Positions 1 to 9,622 are shown, numbered from the stretch's first letter. The stretch: DNA of 64,000 nt from Sphingomonadales bacterium UBA2683 (GCA_002354635.1 DELZ01000001.1:359085-423084), one strand, 5' to 3'. Made by a program: numbers and translations. Notes: generated by a model not told the origin, from the sequence alone.

Positions 1-2
1 CC

Positions 3-2267
3 AGTATCGCTATGACCAGCGGCTTGAATATCCTGTTCAATTCCCTGACCTCGCCCAACACGATCACGCTCACCGCTGCCAGCGGCACCATCGGCATGAA
101 CAGCGGGGCCGGAGATATCGGCAGCGGTGGCAGCGTGGATCTGACGGCGCAGGCACTGAACCTCGGAGACGTGACTTCATCAGGCTCGGTCAATGCCACG
201 GCGACCGCGGGCGATGCCGGCTTCGGTACCGTCGATGCGGCAAATGACATTGTCATCTCGGCAACCGGCACGCCGACCCTGGACAAGGCAATCAGCGGCG
301 GCAACACCAGTATCACGGGTGCGTCGGTCACGTTGAATAACGGCACTATCGGCGGCGATCTGGCGCTCGATGCGACAGCCGGTGACATCAATGGAACGGG
401 TACGGTTACCGTGGGCGGTGGCATCGACCTGGATGCGACCGGGAATGTAGGCTTTGGCAGCCTCGATGCCCAGGGCGGCACCTTCACCGTCGATGCCGGC
501 GGCAATATCAATTTTACCAGCGCCGCGAGCAGCGATGATATGACGCTGAACGCTGGCGGCGCGCTGGTTGCAGACAGTGTCTCCGCTGCCAAGACAGGTT
601 CGGGATCGGTCTTCATCAGTGCGGCAAATGGAATTGATCTCCGCAATGTTTCCGGAAACAGCATTACGCTGCAGGCGTTCAACGGACTGGTGAATGTCCG
701 CAACAATGTCGATGTGACCGAAATACTGGTTGCAGAAGGTGCGTCCGTTTCGATCGTCACGCAGCAGGACATGGCGGTTATTTCCGTAGCCAGTAGCGGC
801 GATATACGGCTGTCCTCTGCCGGAAATCTCGATGTTCAGGGTGCCGAAGCCACCGGCGACATCACAATAAACGCCGGTGGTTCCGCAACCATCAGCGACA
901 CCTTTGTTGCCGGTCAATCCGCGCCGATCAATCTCACCGGTCCGCAGAGCGCGGTTTCGACAGGTGGTGACATTTCCATCACCGCCGCCGACAATGTTCT
1001 GATCAAAAGTCTCTTAAACGCGCAGAACGACCTGCAGATCACCGCAGGAGGGCTGATCGATATTCAGGCAAATGTCGTGGGCAACGCCATCATGACAACC
1101 AGTTCAGACATGAATATCGGTTCGGCCGGAAGCCTTGGGCAAACAGACTTGACCAGTGATATCCAGATCTTCTCCGATGGCACGACACAGATGGTCCTGG
1201 GTGGAGCCACTGATCAGACCGGGGTCTTCTCTCTCGACAATGATGAATTCAGCCGCATCCATTCCGGCGGCGATCTGACCCTGACCGCCTTGTCTACAGG
1301 CATCGGCGGATTTGACATGGTGCTGCAGGATTTGAACGTGCTTGTGGCAAACAATGTCAGCGGCCCGCAATCGGCCAATATCGGACTGGGCAATAATCTC
1401 AATTTCGTATCCGGACAGTCGATTGCCGTGACCGGCTTTGTCGATTTCGGCAATGCCAATGCAAATTCCGGTCTGAATTTTACGGCCGGTCAGGACATGT
1501 TTGTCGACGCCGCCAGCGGCATCATCCAGATGACCGACGCGAACGGAAGTTTCTCCGGCAGCGGCAGTCTCTCGATCAATGCCGCCAGTATCTTCGCAAT
1601 GACCAGCCAGGCACTGGACGATATCGCAGGCCTGTCTGCGGCGGATATCGACAACCGCCTCGCAAGCAACGACGGCATTGATCTTCCCGATGGCCTGATC
1701 CGGGCGGACAATGTCCAGATAGCGGTGACTGACAATCTGCTCATTCAGAATACGGCAAACGGAACCGAATTCGCCGATCGGCGCGGGTTCAATGCAGGAA
1801 GCTTGTCCATTGTAGGCCCCTCGACGGGCAATACCACTATCGTGATCAACGGTATTGTGAGTACTGCAACCGGCCTGGATACTATTCCCGCCACCAATGT
1901 ATCGATCGGTTTTGATCCCGCCTCCACGATCAATGGCTGTGTGATCAACAATCCGGCCAGCTGCAACCCTACGCCAACTCCGACGCCGACGCCTGTCCCG
2001 GAGACACCGGAAATCGATGATCCGGTAAAGGATGTGATCGAGGAAGAGGTGACCCCGGAAAGATATGAGGCAGATCCGTTTGCCAGCAATCCCATCGAGA
2101 TAAAGGAAAACGAGCAATTGGCCGAAGACCCCCTTATCGATGAACCGGTAACGGGAGCAGGCAATGACGATCTGTGGACCAGCGGTTCGGATTGCGAGCG
2201 GGATAACGCAGGAAATTGCCAGCCGGACGACGAAGAGGAAGAAAAGGAAAAGGAGCCGGCAGAATGA
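3..2267 (+). CDS. Large repetitive adhesin-like protein, filamentous-haemagglutinin type (5' end outside the window)
   Basis: The frame is open from the left edge, so this is the C-terminal part of a longer protein; the first ATG at 12 is probably internal. The visible 750 residues are rich in Gly, Ala, Ser, Thr, Asp and Asn. They carry irregular repeats of the type GDIxxxAGGxxxL, typical of right-handed beta-helix adhesins secreted by the two-partner route. Near residue 650 the helix gives way to a Thr-Pro repeat linker (TPTPTPTPVP). A very acidic tail rich in Glu and Asp follows, with two Cys near the end. No transporter partner is visible; it may lie upstream. The next gene, cysS, starts 58 bases downstream and is functionally unrelated. 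Family assignment rests on composition and repeat style only. A surface-exposed role is inference. Confidence 0.65.
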   Translation, partial: SIAMTSGLNILFNSLTSPNTITLTAASGTIGMNSGAGDIGSGGSVDLTAQALNLGDVTSSGSVNATATAGDAGFGTVDAANDIVISATGTPTLDKAISGGNTSITGASVTLNNGTIGGDLALDATAGDINGTGTVTVGGGIDLDATGNVGFGSLDAQGGTFTVDAGGNINFTSAASSDDMTLNAGGALVADSVSAAKTGSGSVFISAANGIDLRNVSGNSITLQAFNGLVNVRNNVDVTEILVAEGASVSIVTQQDMAVISVASSGDIRLSSAGNLDVQGAEATGDITINAGGSATISDTFVAGQSAPINLTGPQSAVSTGGDISITAADNVLIKSLLNAQNDLQITAGGLIDIQANVVGNAIMTTSSDMNIGSAGSLGQTDLTSDIQIFSDGTTQMVLGGATDQTGVFSLDNDEFSRIHSGGDLTLTALSTGIGGFDMVLQDLNVLVANNVSGPQSANIGLGNNLNFVSGQSIAVTGFVDFGNANANSGLNFTAGQDMFVDAASGIIQMTDANGSFSGSGSLSINAASIFAMTSQALDDIAGLSAADIDNRLASNDGIDLPDGLIRADNVQIAVTDNLLIQNTANGTEFADRRGFNAGSLSIVGPSTGNTTIVINGIVSTATGLDTIPATNVSIGFDPASTINGCVINNPASCNPTPTPTPTPVPETPEIDDPVKDVIEEEVTPERYEADPFASNPIEIKENEQLAEDPLIDEPVTGAGNDDLWTSGSDCERDNAGNCQPDDEEEEKEKEPAE

Positions 2268-2325
2268 TGTCGCCGATCAATTGATTTGTTGACCTGCCGC
2301 GCGGAAAGCCATTAGGCGATGGGCG

Positions 2326-3777
2326 ATGAATGACAATGCCGCACATCCGCTCAAACTCTTTAACAGCCTCACTCGCCAGCTGGAGGACTTCGTGCCCGTC
2401 CATGCAGGCGAGGCACGGGTCTACACCTGCGGGCCGACCGTCTATAACTATCCCCATATCGGCAATATGCGGGCCTATGTGTTCGCCGATCTGCTGGGAC
2501 GCACACTGAGCTGGAAGGGCTACAAGCTCACCCATGTCATCAATATCACCGATGTCGGGCATCTGACCGATGATGCCGATACCGGGGAAGACAAGCTCGA
2601 GAAGATGGCGGCCGAGAAGGCCCAGTCGATCTGGGATATCGCGAAACATTATACCGAGGCCTATTGGCAGGATATCAAGGCGCTCAATATCCGGCAGCCG
2701 GCCCACTGGTCGATCGCCACCGACTATGTTCCGGCGATGATCGACTACGCAAAGGGCATCGCCGACAAGCATTGCTATGAGCTCGACAGCGGCCTCTATT
2801 TCGATGTCTCCACCGTTACCAATTACGGTACGCTCGCTCGCGCAGCGACCGACGACGGCGAAGGACGCATCGACGCTGTCGAGGGCAAGCGCAACGCCGC
2901 CGATTTCGCGATCTGGCGCAAGACGCCGCCCGGCGAGAAGCGTCAGATGGAATGGGACAGCCCCTGGGGCAGGGGCGCTCCCGGCTGGCATCTGGAATGT
3001 TCGGTGATGTCGGAAGCGCTGCTCGGCCTGCCGTTCGATATCCACACCGGCGGCATCGACCATCGCGAGATCCACCATCCCAACGAGATCGCCCAGAACC
3101 AGGCGCACAGCTGCTCCGACCATTCGGGCGCGAAAATCTGGATGCACAATAATTTCCTGATCGACCGGACCGGCAAGATGTCGAAATCTTCAGGCGAGTT
3201 TCTGCGGCTGCAACTGCTGATCGACAAGGGCATCCCTCCCCTCTCCTATCGCCTGATGTGCCTGCAGGCCCATTATCGCAGCGAGCTGGAATTTACCTGG
3301 GACAATTTGCTCGCGGCGCTGACCCGGCTGAAACGGATTGTGATGGGCGTGGAGCGGCTGGTCGAAAAAGCCGCTGCAAAAACGGAAGCCGTCACACACC
3401 CCGCACTGCTGCAGCTGCGGGAAAAGTTTGACGCTGCTCTTTGCGAAGATCTGAACAGCTCGAAAGGCTTGCCATTGCTCGAGGAATTGCTGGCGCTCAA
3501 GAAAGTGTCCGCCGAACAACGGCTCCAGCTATTGTCCGACATGGATTCCGTTCTGGGGCTGGCCCTGACATCGGTGGAGCGCAGCGCCCTCAGGGTCCGG
3601 CCACTTGCGGCCAGGACAGACGAAACCGAGATCGAAGCAAAGCTGGACCAGCGCCAGCAAGCCAAATCGGAAAAGGACTTTGCAACCGCCGACGCCATAC
3701 GCGACGATCTTATCGCGCAAGGCGTGGAATTGATGGACGGCGATCCGCTGCGCTGGGAATGGAGAATAGACATATGA
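2326..3777 (+). CDS. cysS: Cysteine--tRNA ligase
   Basis: Class I aminoacyl-tRNA synthetase that charges tRNA-Cys in the cytoplasm. The 483-residue length is normal for bacterial CysRS. The signature HIGN lies at residues 44-47 and KMSKS at 284-288. Cys35 in TCGPTVYNYPHIGN and the later GWHLECS and HHPNEIAQ motifs fit the zinc site that selects cysteine. A helical anticodon-binding region follows KMSKS. The stop codon overlaps the start of the next gene (ATGA), so the downstream dehydrogenase is probably translationally coupled. Identification is firm. Confidence 0.97.
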   Translation: MNDNAAHPLKLFNSLTRQLEDFVPVHAGEARVYTCGPTVYNYPHIGNMRAYVFADLLGRTLSWKGYKLTHVINITDVGHLTDDADTGEDKLEKMAAEKAQSIWDIAKHYTEAYWQDIKALNIRQPAHWSIATDYVPAMIDYAKGIADKHCYELDSGLYFDVSTVTNYGTLARAATDDGEGRIDAVEGKRNAADFAIWRKTPPGEKRQMEWDSPWGRGAPGWHLECSVMSEALLGLPFDIHTGGIDHREIHHPNEIAQNQAHSCSDHSGAKIWMHNNFLIDRTGKMSKSSGEFLRLQLLIDKGIPPLSYRLMCLQAHYRSELEFTWDNLLAALTRLKRIVMGVERLVEKAAAKTEAVTHPALLQLREKFDAALCEDLNSSKGLPLLEELLALKKVSAEQRLQLLSDMDSVLGLALTSVERSALRVRPLAARTDETEIEAKLDQRQQAKSEKDFATADAIRDDLIAQGVELMDGDPLRWEWRIDI

Positions 3778-4724
3778 CCAACAAACCAAAAGCCGCCATG
3801 GCATCGCTTGTCCGCCCGCTGGTCGAGCCGCATTGCGGAGATCTTGACGTCACCTGGTTCACCAGCACCGAGGAAGCGATGGCAATCGCGCCGCATGCCG
3901 AAATTGGCTGGTTCGACATGTACGACAAGGCCAAGATGGCCGAGATCATATCCGCCGCTACCAATCTTAAATGGCTCAACAGCATTTATGCCGGGGTCGA
4001 ACATTTTCCGCTTGCCCAGCTCAAGGAACAGGGCACGATCCTGACCAATGGCGCGGGCCTCAACAGCGCGCCGATTGCCGAATTCGCAGTCATGATGATG
4101 CTCTCCGCCGCCAAACGCAGCGATCTTATCGTGGACAGCCAGCGCCAGCACCAATGGCTGGAAACGCCGCCCGGAACAACCGAAATTGATGACAGCAAGG
4201 CGCTGATCATCGGCTATGGCGGCATCGGCCAGCAGATCGCGAAAAAGCTCGCCGGCTTTGACATGGAGGTGACCGCGGTCAGGCGCACCGCGACCGGCGA
4301 GCCCAATGTCATCGGCCTCGACGACTGGCGCGACCGGCTTGGCGAATTTGACTGGGTCTTCGTTTCAGCTCCGGCAACCAGTGACACCAGACATCTGCTC
4401 GGTGCCGAAGAGTTCGCCGCGATGAAGGACACCGCATGGCTGGTCAATGTCGCGCGCGGAACGCTGATCGACCAGGACGCGTTGCTGACCGCGCTGAACG
4501 ACAAGGTGATTGGCGGCGCGGCGCTTGATGTCACCGACCCCGAGCCATTGCCGGCCGACCATCCGCTGTGGGATGCGCCCAATTGCATCATCACCATGCA
4601 TTTGTCGGGCACCGCGCAAACCCGGATGTTCCAGCGTGCCGCCGCCCGCTTCGTCGAAAATCTGAAGCGCTACCGGAGTGGCGGGGAGATGATTGCCGTG
4701 GCAGACTTTGATCGCGGATATTGA
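3774..4724 (+). CDS. D-2-hydroxyacid dehydrogenase family protein
   Basis: NAD(P)-dependent oxidoreductase of the D-isomer-specific 2-hydroxyacid dehydrogenase family, 316 residues. The Rossmann motif GYGGIGQQIA sits in the middle. The catalytic trio typical of the family is visible: Arg in NVARGTLID, Glu in DPEPLPADHPLW and His in ITMHLSGTAQ. The start ATG at 3774 overlaps the cysS stop in an ATGA arrangement. The frame is open further upstream inside cysS, but that part is a shadow. The substrate cannot be read from sequence; glyoxylate/hydroxypyruvate reductase-like or other 2-oxoacid activity is possible. Pairing with cysS looks positional rather than functional. Confidence 0.85.
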   Translation: MTNKPKAAMASLVRPLVEPHCGDLDVTWFTSTEEAMAIAPHAEIGWFDMYDKAKMAEIISAATNLKWLNSIYAGVEHFPLAQLKEQGTILTNGAGLNSAPIAEFAVMMMLSAAKRSDLIVDSQRQHQWLETPPGTTEIDDSKALIIGYGGIGQQIAKKLAGFDMEVTAVRRTATGEPNVIGLDDWRDRLGEFDWVFVSAPATSDTRHLLGAEEFAAMKDTAWLVNVARGTLIDQDALLTALNDKVIGGAALDVTDPEPLPADHPLWDAPNCIITMHLSGTAQTRMFQRAAARFVENLKRYRSGGEMIAVADFDRGY

Positions 4725-4758
4725 GGGGGTGACACCTCAACTATTTTAACTTATCAAC

Positions 4759-4792
4759 CAAGAACATAGGGGTAGAGTGAGTCTTGTTCTTG
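4759..4792. promoter_or_regulatory. Inverted repeat CAAGAACA/TGTTCTTG in front of the TPP-enzyme gene
   Basis: Two perfect 8-base arms, CAAGAACA at 4759-4766 and TGTTCTTG at 4785-4792, are separated by 18 bases. They lie in the 145-base gap between the dehydrogenase and the TPP-enzyme gene. There is no T-run after the second arm, so an operator is more likely than a terminator. The binding protein is unknown. Confidence 0.35.
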
Positions 4793-4869
4793 AGGGGGAT
4801 TGAGGGTCATTTGGGTCGTTACCATTTACTCGCACCAGCACTGATCATCACGATCGGGGAAGGACCCAC

Positions 4870-6516
4870 ATGACCAAAGCATCCGATCTGTTCGTAGAAT
4901 GTCTCGAAAACGAAGGCGTTGAATATCTGTTTGGCGTACCCGGCGAAGAGAATCTCGACATGCTCGACAGCCTGTCGCGCTCCAAGAAAATCAAGCTCAT
5001 CCTGACCCGTCACGAACAAGGGGCCGGTTTCATGGCCGCCACTTATGGACGGCATACGGGCAAGACCGGCGTCTGTATGGCGACATTGGGGCCCGGTGCG
5101 ACCAATCTGGTGACCGCCGCTGCCTATGCGCAACTGGGCGGGATGCCGATTTTGATGGTCACCGGCCAGAAGCCGATCAAGAAATCCAAGCAGGGCCGGT
5201 TCCAGATTCTCGACGTGGTCGACATGATGGGCCCCATTACCAAATTCACCCATCAACTGGCATCGGCCGACAATATCCCGAGCCGTGTGCGCGAGGCGAT
5301 CCGTCTGGCCGAGGAAGAAAAGCCCGGCGCCACCCATATCGAGTTCCCCGAGGATATTGCCGACGAGGAAACCGACTCGACCCCGATCACGCCCAGCCTG
5401 ACGCGGCGTCCGGTTGCGGAAGCAAAGGCGGTCCGTGCTGCAACCAAGAAAATTGAAAATGCCAAGTCTCCGATCATCGTTGTCGGCGGCGGTGCCAACC
5501 GGACGACCACCGGACGCATGCTCACGCAGTTTATCGAGAAGACCGGCATACCCTTCGTTACGACCCAGCTCGGCAAGGGCGTGGTCGACGAAACCCACAA
5601 GGAATTCATGGGTTGCGCGGCGCTGTCGGCCAATGATTTTGTCCACCGGGCAATCGAATCGGCGGATCTGATCATCAACGTCGGGCATGACGTGATCGAA
5701 AAGCCGCCATTTTTCATGGCGACCGGCAGCACCGAAGTCATCCACGTGTCGATGAACAGCGCGGAAGTCGACCCGGTCTATTTCCCGCAGATCGAGGTAA
5801 TCGGCGATATCGGCAATGCGATCTGGCAGATGAAGGAAGATATTGTCCCTTCCGGCAGTTGGAATTTCGACGCGATGTACAAGGCGCGCCGGGCCGAGGA
5901 AGAGCATACGGATACGATGGACGACGACATGCGTTGCCCCATCTACCCGCCGCATCTGGTCAAGGTTGTCCGCGACGCCATGCCCGCAGACGGGATCATC
6001 TGCCTCGACAACGGCGTCTACAAGATCTGGTTCGCCCGTAATTACAAGGCGCGGCAGGCCAATACCGTTCTGCTCGACAACGCACTGGCGACAATGGGTG
6101 CCGGCCTGCCATCCGCAATGGCGTCGGCCATGGTCTATCCCGATCGCAAGGTCATGGCGATATGCGGCGACGGCGGCTTCATGATGAACAGCCAGGAAAT
6201 GGAAACCGCAGTCCGGCTGAAGCTCAATATCACGGTGCTCATTCTGAACGACTCCAGTTATGGCATGATCCGCTGGAAGCAGGCAAACATGGGCTTCAAG
6301 GACTGGGGCCTGACCTACGGCAATCCCGATTTTGTCAAATATGCAGAAAGCTATGGCGCCAACGGGCACCGGATTACCAGCGCCAAGAATCTGACGGAAA
6401 CGATCGACAAATGCCTGAACACCGAAGGCGTTCACCTGATTGACTGTCCGGTTGACTATTCCGACAATGACCGCATTTTGAATCACGAGATCAAGGAACT
6501 CAGCGCGAAGGTGTGA
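4870..6516 (+). CDS. Thiamine-diphosphate enzyme, acetolactate synthase large-subunit family
   Basis: 548-residue TPP-dependent enzyme with the three-domain plan of acetolactate synthases and related decarboxylases. The PYR domain carries the cofactor-activating Glu49 (LTRHEQGAGFMA) and GPGATN near residue 75. A central domain follows with VVGGGANR. The PP domain has the TPP/Mg motif starting GDGGFMMN at 433 and ending in LILND. The start ATG at 4870 follows AGGA. No small regulatory subunit gene lies next to it, which argues against the anabolic IlvB role. A catabolic acetolactate synthase or another 2-oxoacid-condensing or decarboxylating activity fits better. The aldehyde dehydrogenase that follows suggests an aldehyde or 2-oxo intermediate shared by the pair; that is inference. 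Confidence 0.85.
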   Translation: MTKASDLFVECLENEGVEYLFGVPGEENLDMLDSLSRSKKIKLILTRHEQGAGFMAATYGRHTGKTGVCMATLGPGATNLVTAAAYAQLGGMPILMVTGQKPIKKSKQGRFQILDVVDMMGPITKFTHQLASADNIPSRVREAIRLAEEEKPGATHIEFPEDIADEETDSTPITPSLTRRPVAEAKAVRAATKKIENAKSPIIVVGGGANRTTTGRMLTQFIEKTGIPFVTTQLGKGVVDETHKEFMGCAALSANDFVHRAIESADLIINVGHDVIEKPPFFMATGSTEVIHVSMNSAEVDPVYFPQIEVIGDIGNAIWQMKEDIVPSGSWNFDAMYKARRAEEEHTDTMDDDMRCPIYPPHLVKVVRDAMPADGIICLDNGVYKIWFARNYKARQANTVLLDNALATMGAGLPSAMASAMVYPDRKVMAICGDGGFMMNSQEMETAVRLKLNITVLILNDSSYGMIRWKQANMGFKDWGLTYGNPDFVKYAESYGANGHRITSAKNLTETIDKCLNTEGVHLIDCPVDYSDNDRILNHEIKELSAKV

Positions 6517-6527
6517 GTGAGGCCCCT

Positions 6528-7967
6528 ATGACCAAGTTAAAAGACGTCTATCCGCTGTATCTCAACAATGAGGCAGTGCAGCCCAATACCGATCTGGAAG
6601 TCACCGACAAATATACCAATGAAGTCGCCTTCCGCACCGCCCTTGCGACGCCCGACGTTATCGAGGAGGCGATTGCCGGCGCGGTCGCGGCAACCGAACC
6701 GATGGCAGCGATGGCCAGCTACGAGCGGCAGAATGTGCTGCAGCATTGCGTCGACCGGTTCAAGGAGCGGTTCGACGAGCTGGCCTATTCGCTGTGCGTG
6801 GAAGCCGGCAAGCCGATCAAGGACGCGGAAGGCGAAACCACCCGTCTGATCGACACCTTCCGGATCGCGGCCGAAGAATCCGTGCGCAATTATGGCGAGG
6901 TCCAGCCGCTCGATATCTCCGCGCGGGCCAAGGGCTATATGGGCATGTGGAAGCGCGTTCCGATCGGTCCGTGCAGCTTCATTTCTCCCTTCAACTTTCC
7001 GCTCAATCTGGCGGCGCATAAAATTGCGCCGGCGATTGCCGTAGGTTGTCCGTTCGTGATGAAACCGGCAAGCAAAACGCCGCTGGGCGCGATCATCATG
7101 GGCGAGATACTGGCAGAAACCGATCTGCCGAAAGGTGCCTTCTCGATTCTGCCCGCAAGTCGGGACGGCGCCGATCTGTTTACCGTTGACGAGCGCCTGA
7201 AGCTGCTTTCGTTCACCGGTTCGCCGGGGGTTGGCTGGGATCTCAAAGCCAAGGCCGGCAAGAAAAAGGTCGTGCTCGAACTGGGCGGCAATGCCGCCGT
7301 GATTGTCGATCATGATGCGGATCTCGACGATGCGCTGGAGCGGGTCGTGTTCGGCGCATTCTATCAGTCGGGCCAGAGCTGTATCGGCGTGCAGCGGATC
7401 ATCATTCATGAAAATATCTACGACAAGTTCAGGGACATGCTGGTTGCCAGGACCAAATCCCTGATCTCGGGCGATCCGAAGGAACGCGAAACATTCATCG
7501 GTCCGATGATTTCCGAGGGCGAAGCCAAGCGTCTGCACGGCTGGATCGAAAGCGCTGTCGCCGGCGGCGCCAAGCTGCTGTGCGGCGGCGACCGCAACGG
7601 CAATATGCTGGAAGCTACATTGCTGGAGAATGTCGACACCCGGGCAGACGCCTATCGCGAGGAAGCCTTCGGTCCGCTTGCCCTGCTCTCCAAATTCAGT
7701 GATTTCGGTGCAGCGCTCAATGAAGTCAATGACAGCAAGTTCGGGCTGCAGGCCGGCATTTTCACCCGCGACCTGTTCAAGACTCTCGATGCCTGGGATC
7801 ATCTCGATGTCGGCGGTGTAGTGATCAACGACGTGCCCTCCTACCGCGTCGACAACATGCCTTACGGCGGGGTCAAGGACAGTGGTCTGGGTCGCGAAGG
7901 TATAAGATTCGCCATGGAAGACATGACCGAAATCCGGAATCTGGTGATTCGCCGCAAGCCAGGCTAG
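6528..7967 (+). CDS. NAD(P)-dependent aldehyde dehydrogenase family protein
   Basis: 479-residue aldehyde dehydrogenase that oxidises an aldehyde to the acid, or to an acyl product, with NAD(P). Visible landmarks are SPFNFPLNL (substrate/oxyanion region), the catalytic Glu in LELGGNA and the catalytic Cys in SGQSCIGVQR. EAFGPLA and GGVKDSGLGREG lie near the end. The sequence style resembles the GapN/lactaldehyde/phosphonoacetaldehyde dehydrogenase branch. ATG at 6528 is preferred because GAGG lies five bases upstream. A GTG at 6513 overlapping the previous stop is the alternative. It starts 11 bases after the TPP-enzyme gene, so the two are almost certainly cotranscribed. Confidence 0.9.
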   Translation: MTKLKDVYPLYLNNEAVQPNTDLEVTDKYTNEVAFRTALATPDVIEEAIAGAVAATEPMAAMASYERQNVLQHCVDRFKERFDELAYSLCVEAGKPIKDAEGETTRLIDTFRIAAEESVRNYGEVQPLDISARAKGYMGMWKRVPIGPCSFISPFNFPLNLAAHKIAPAIAVGCPFVMKPASKTPLGAIIMGEILAETDLPKGAFSILPASRDGADLFTVDERLKLLSFTGSPGVGWDLKAKAGKKKVVLELGGNAAVIVDHDADLDDALERVVFGAFYQSGQSCIGVQRIIIHENIYDKFRDMLVARTKSLISGDPKERETFIGPMISEGEAKRLHGWIESAVAGGAKLLCGGDRNGNMLEATLLENVDTRADAYREEAFGPLALLSKFSDFGAALNEVNDSKFGLQAGIFTRDLFKTLDAWDHLDVGGVVINDVPSYRVDNMPYGGVKDSGLGREGIRFAMEDMTEIRNLVIRRKPG

Positions 7968-7990
7968 GCCAACAGCCGATGACCGTTGCC

Positions 7991-8022
7991 CATGCGCCAC
8001 ACTGTGCTCGGACTGGCGCATG
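7991..8022. other. Hairpin with 9-bp arms after the aldehyde dehydrogenase gene
   Basis: CATGCGCCA at 7991-7999 and TGGCGCATG at 8014-8022 form perfect arms around a 14-base loop. It lies 23 bases after the ALDH stop in the 213-base gap before the multiheme operon. No clear T-run follows, so it may be a weak terminator, an mRNA-end stabiliser or an operator for the operon downstream. Nothing else recognisable lies in the gap apart from an A-rich stretch near 8040. Confidence 0.4.
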
Positions 8023-8180
8023 ATTCCATCAGCAAGACCCTAGAAAATAAAAGAAAACGGGCGATTTTCATTTGCATTGAGCAACGGATGGGCGATAGAT
8101 AGCCTTAGCCATATGGTGATGGGGAGCCAATTTCGCCATAGGGAACAGCAAGGGTCGCGTCGTGCTGAATGAGGGGACCG

Positions 8181-9611
8181 GTGTCAAAACCGGATTGGGC
8201 AACGATGCAAACGAAGAAAAAATTTTCGTGGGTACCAGGCTGGCCAGTGCTGGCCGCTAGCCTATTCTGTTCGGCCCTGGTCGCAACGGCATTGGTCATC
8301 TCGACCATGGCAAGTACGACACCGGTGGCAGCCGCCACTGATGGTCCTGGCGGCACCTATCTGGGCGTGGCCACCTGCGGTGGCACAACCTGTCACGGGC
8401 GGCAGGAAGCTGACGGCGAGATTGTCCGGCAGGACGAAATCATGCGCTGGCAGGAAGAATCCACACCCGGCGGCGCCCATAGCCGCGCGTTCCGCGTCCT
8501 TCGCGAACCGCGCAGCATTGCCATTGCCAAGCGCTTGGGTCTTAAGGATGCCGCATCCGCTTCAGAATGTCTCGGCTGTCACAGCACGGCGGCATCGAGC
8601 AAGGGGCCACGGTTTCAACTCAACGACGGCGTCGGCTGCGAATCCTGCCACGGCGCGTCTTCCGGATGGCTGTCCAGCCATTATGCTGTCGGTGCCAGCC
8701 ATGCCCGCAATGTTTCAAAAGGACTGGTCCCTCTGGACAATCCCAAGGCGCGGGCCAGTGTCTGCCTCGACTGTCATTTCGGCAGCGCCAAGAAGGGCCA
8801 GTTTGTCGATCACCGGATCATGGCCGCCGGACACCCGCGCATCTCGTTCGAAATGGACCTGTTCTCGACGTTGCAACAGCATCATGACGAGGATGTTGAT
8901 TATGTCCGCCGCAAGGGACGCACCAACAGCGTCCAGTTCTGGGCCGTGGGTCAGGCGATGGCGCTCGAACGGTCACTCAACCTGTTCACCAAGCCGGCCA
9001 TCGCCACCGAAGGCATTTTTCCTGAATTCTATTTTTACGACTGCCACAGCTGCCATCGCCGGATTTACGATGATCCGTCGGCCCGCCCGACCTCGATCAA
9101 CAATCCCGCGCGATCCATCCCGGAAGGCATGCCGCCGTATAATGACGAGAATATGATCATGCTCAGCGCGGCAATCAAAGTGGCAGCCCCCGACATCGCC
9201 GGTGAATTTGACAGCCGGTCCAGGGCGTTTCACGCCGCCATGGCGCAGGGCCGTGAACCGGCCGTCCAGGAAGCCGCACGACTGCGGCAATATGCGACCC
9301 AGCTTGCGGATCGCTTTTCCCGCGCCAGCTTTGGCAAGGCTCAAACGTTCCAGATCATGGAAACCATTGCCGGCGAAGCGATTTCGCCGCGCTTCACCGA
9401 CTACGAGGGCAGCGTCCAAGCGGTCATGGCGATTGATACCCTGCTCAACGGACTGGTGAATCGTGGACAGGTCAGCCCGTCCGCAGCCGCCAGCCTGCGC
9501 GGACAGATCAATGTCGCCTACGAGGCGGTTGCCGACCCCAATGACTACCAGCCACTGAAGTTCCGGCGGGCGCTGGGCAGTGCCGTACGCACCATACGGT
9601 CGCTCAGGTAG
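8181..9611 (+). CDS. Exported pentaheme c-type cytochrome
   Basis: 476 residues with an N-terminal export signal (KKK followed by a hydrophobic stretch ending near AAA). Four CXXCH haem sites are visible: CLGCH at 130, CESCH at 153, CLDCH at 195 and CHSCH at 288. A CX4CH site, CGGTTCH, lies at 66-72. The stretch around GVGCESCHG and IMAAGHPRISFEMD resembles multihaem cytochromes of the c554-like group. The C-terminal third has no haem motif and looks helical. GTG at 8181 is chosen because AGGGG lies just upstream; ATG at 8169 and ATG at 8205 are alternatives. It is the first of four genes with gaps of 11 and 5 bases and one overlap. The likely role is periplasmic electron transfer within that operon. 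Confidence 0.85.
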   Translation: MSKPDWATMQTKKKFSWVPGWPVLAASLFCSALVATALVISTMASTTPVAAATDGPGGTYLGVATCGGTTCHGRQEADGEIVRQDEIMRWQEESTPGGAHSRAFRVLREPRSIAIAKRLGLKDAASASECLGCHSTAASSKGPRFQLNDGVGCESCHGASSGWLSSHYAVGASHARNVSKGLVPLDNPKARASVCLDCHFGSAKKGQFVDHRIMAAGHPRISFEMDLFSTLQQHHDEDVDYVRRKGRTNSVQFWAVGQAMALERSLNLFTKPAIATEGIFPEFYFYDCHSCHRRIYDDPSARPTSINNPARSIPEGMPPYNDENMIMLSAAIKVAAPDIAGEFDSRSRAFHAAMAQGREPAVQEAARLRQYATQLADRFSRASFGKAQTFQIMETIAGEAISPRFTDYEGSVQAVMAIDTLLNGLVNRGQVSPSAAASLRGQINVAYEAVADPNDYQPLKFRRALGSAVRTIRSLR

Positions 9612-9622
9612 GGATATTGGTG

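Noticed and set aside
4819..6486. Long minus-strand ORF opposite the TPP enzyme
   Set aside because: Shadow of the TPP-enzyme gene with composition typical of high-GC antisense frames.
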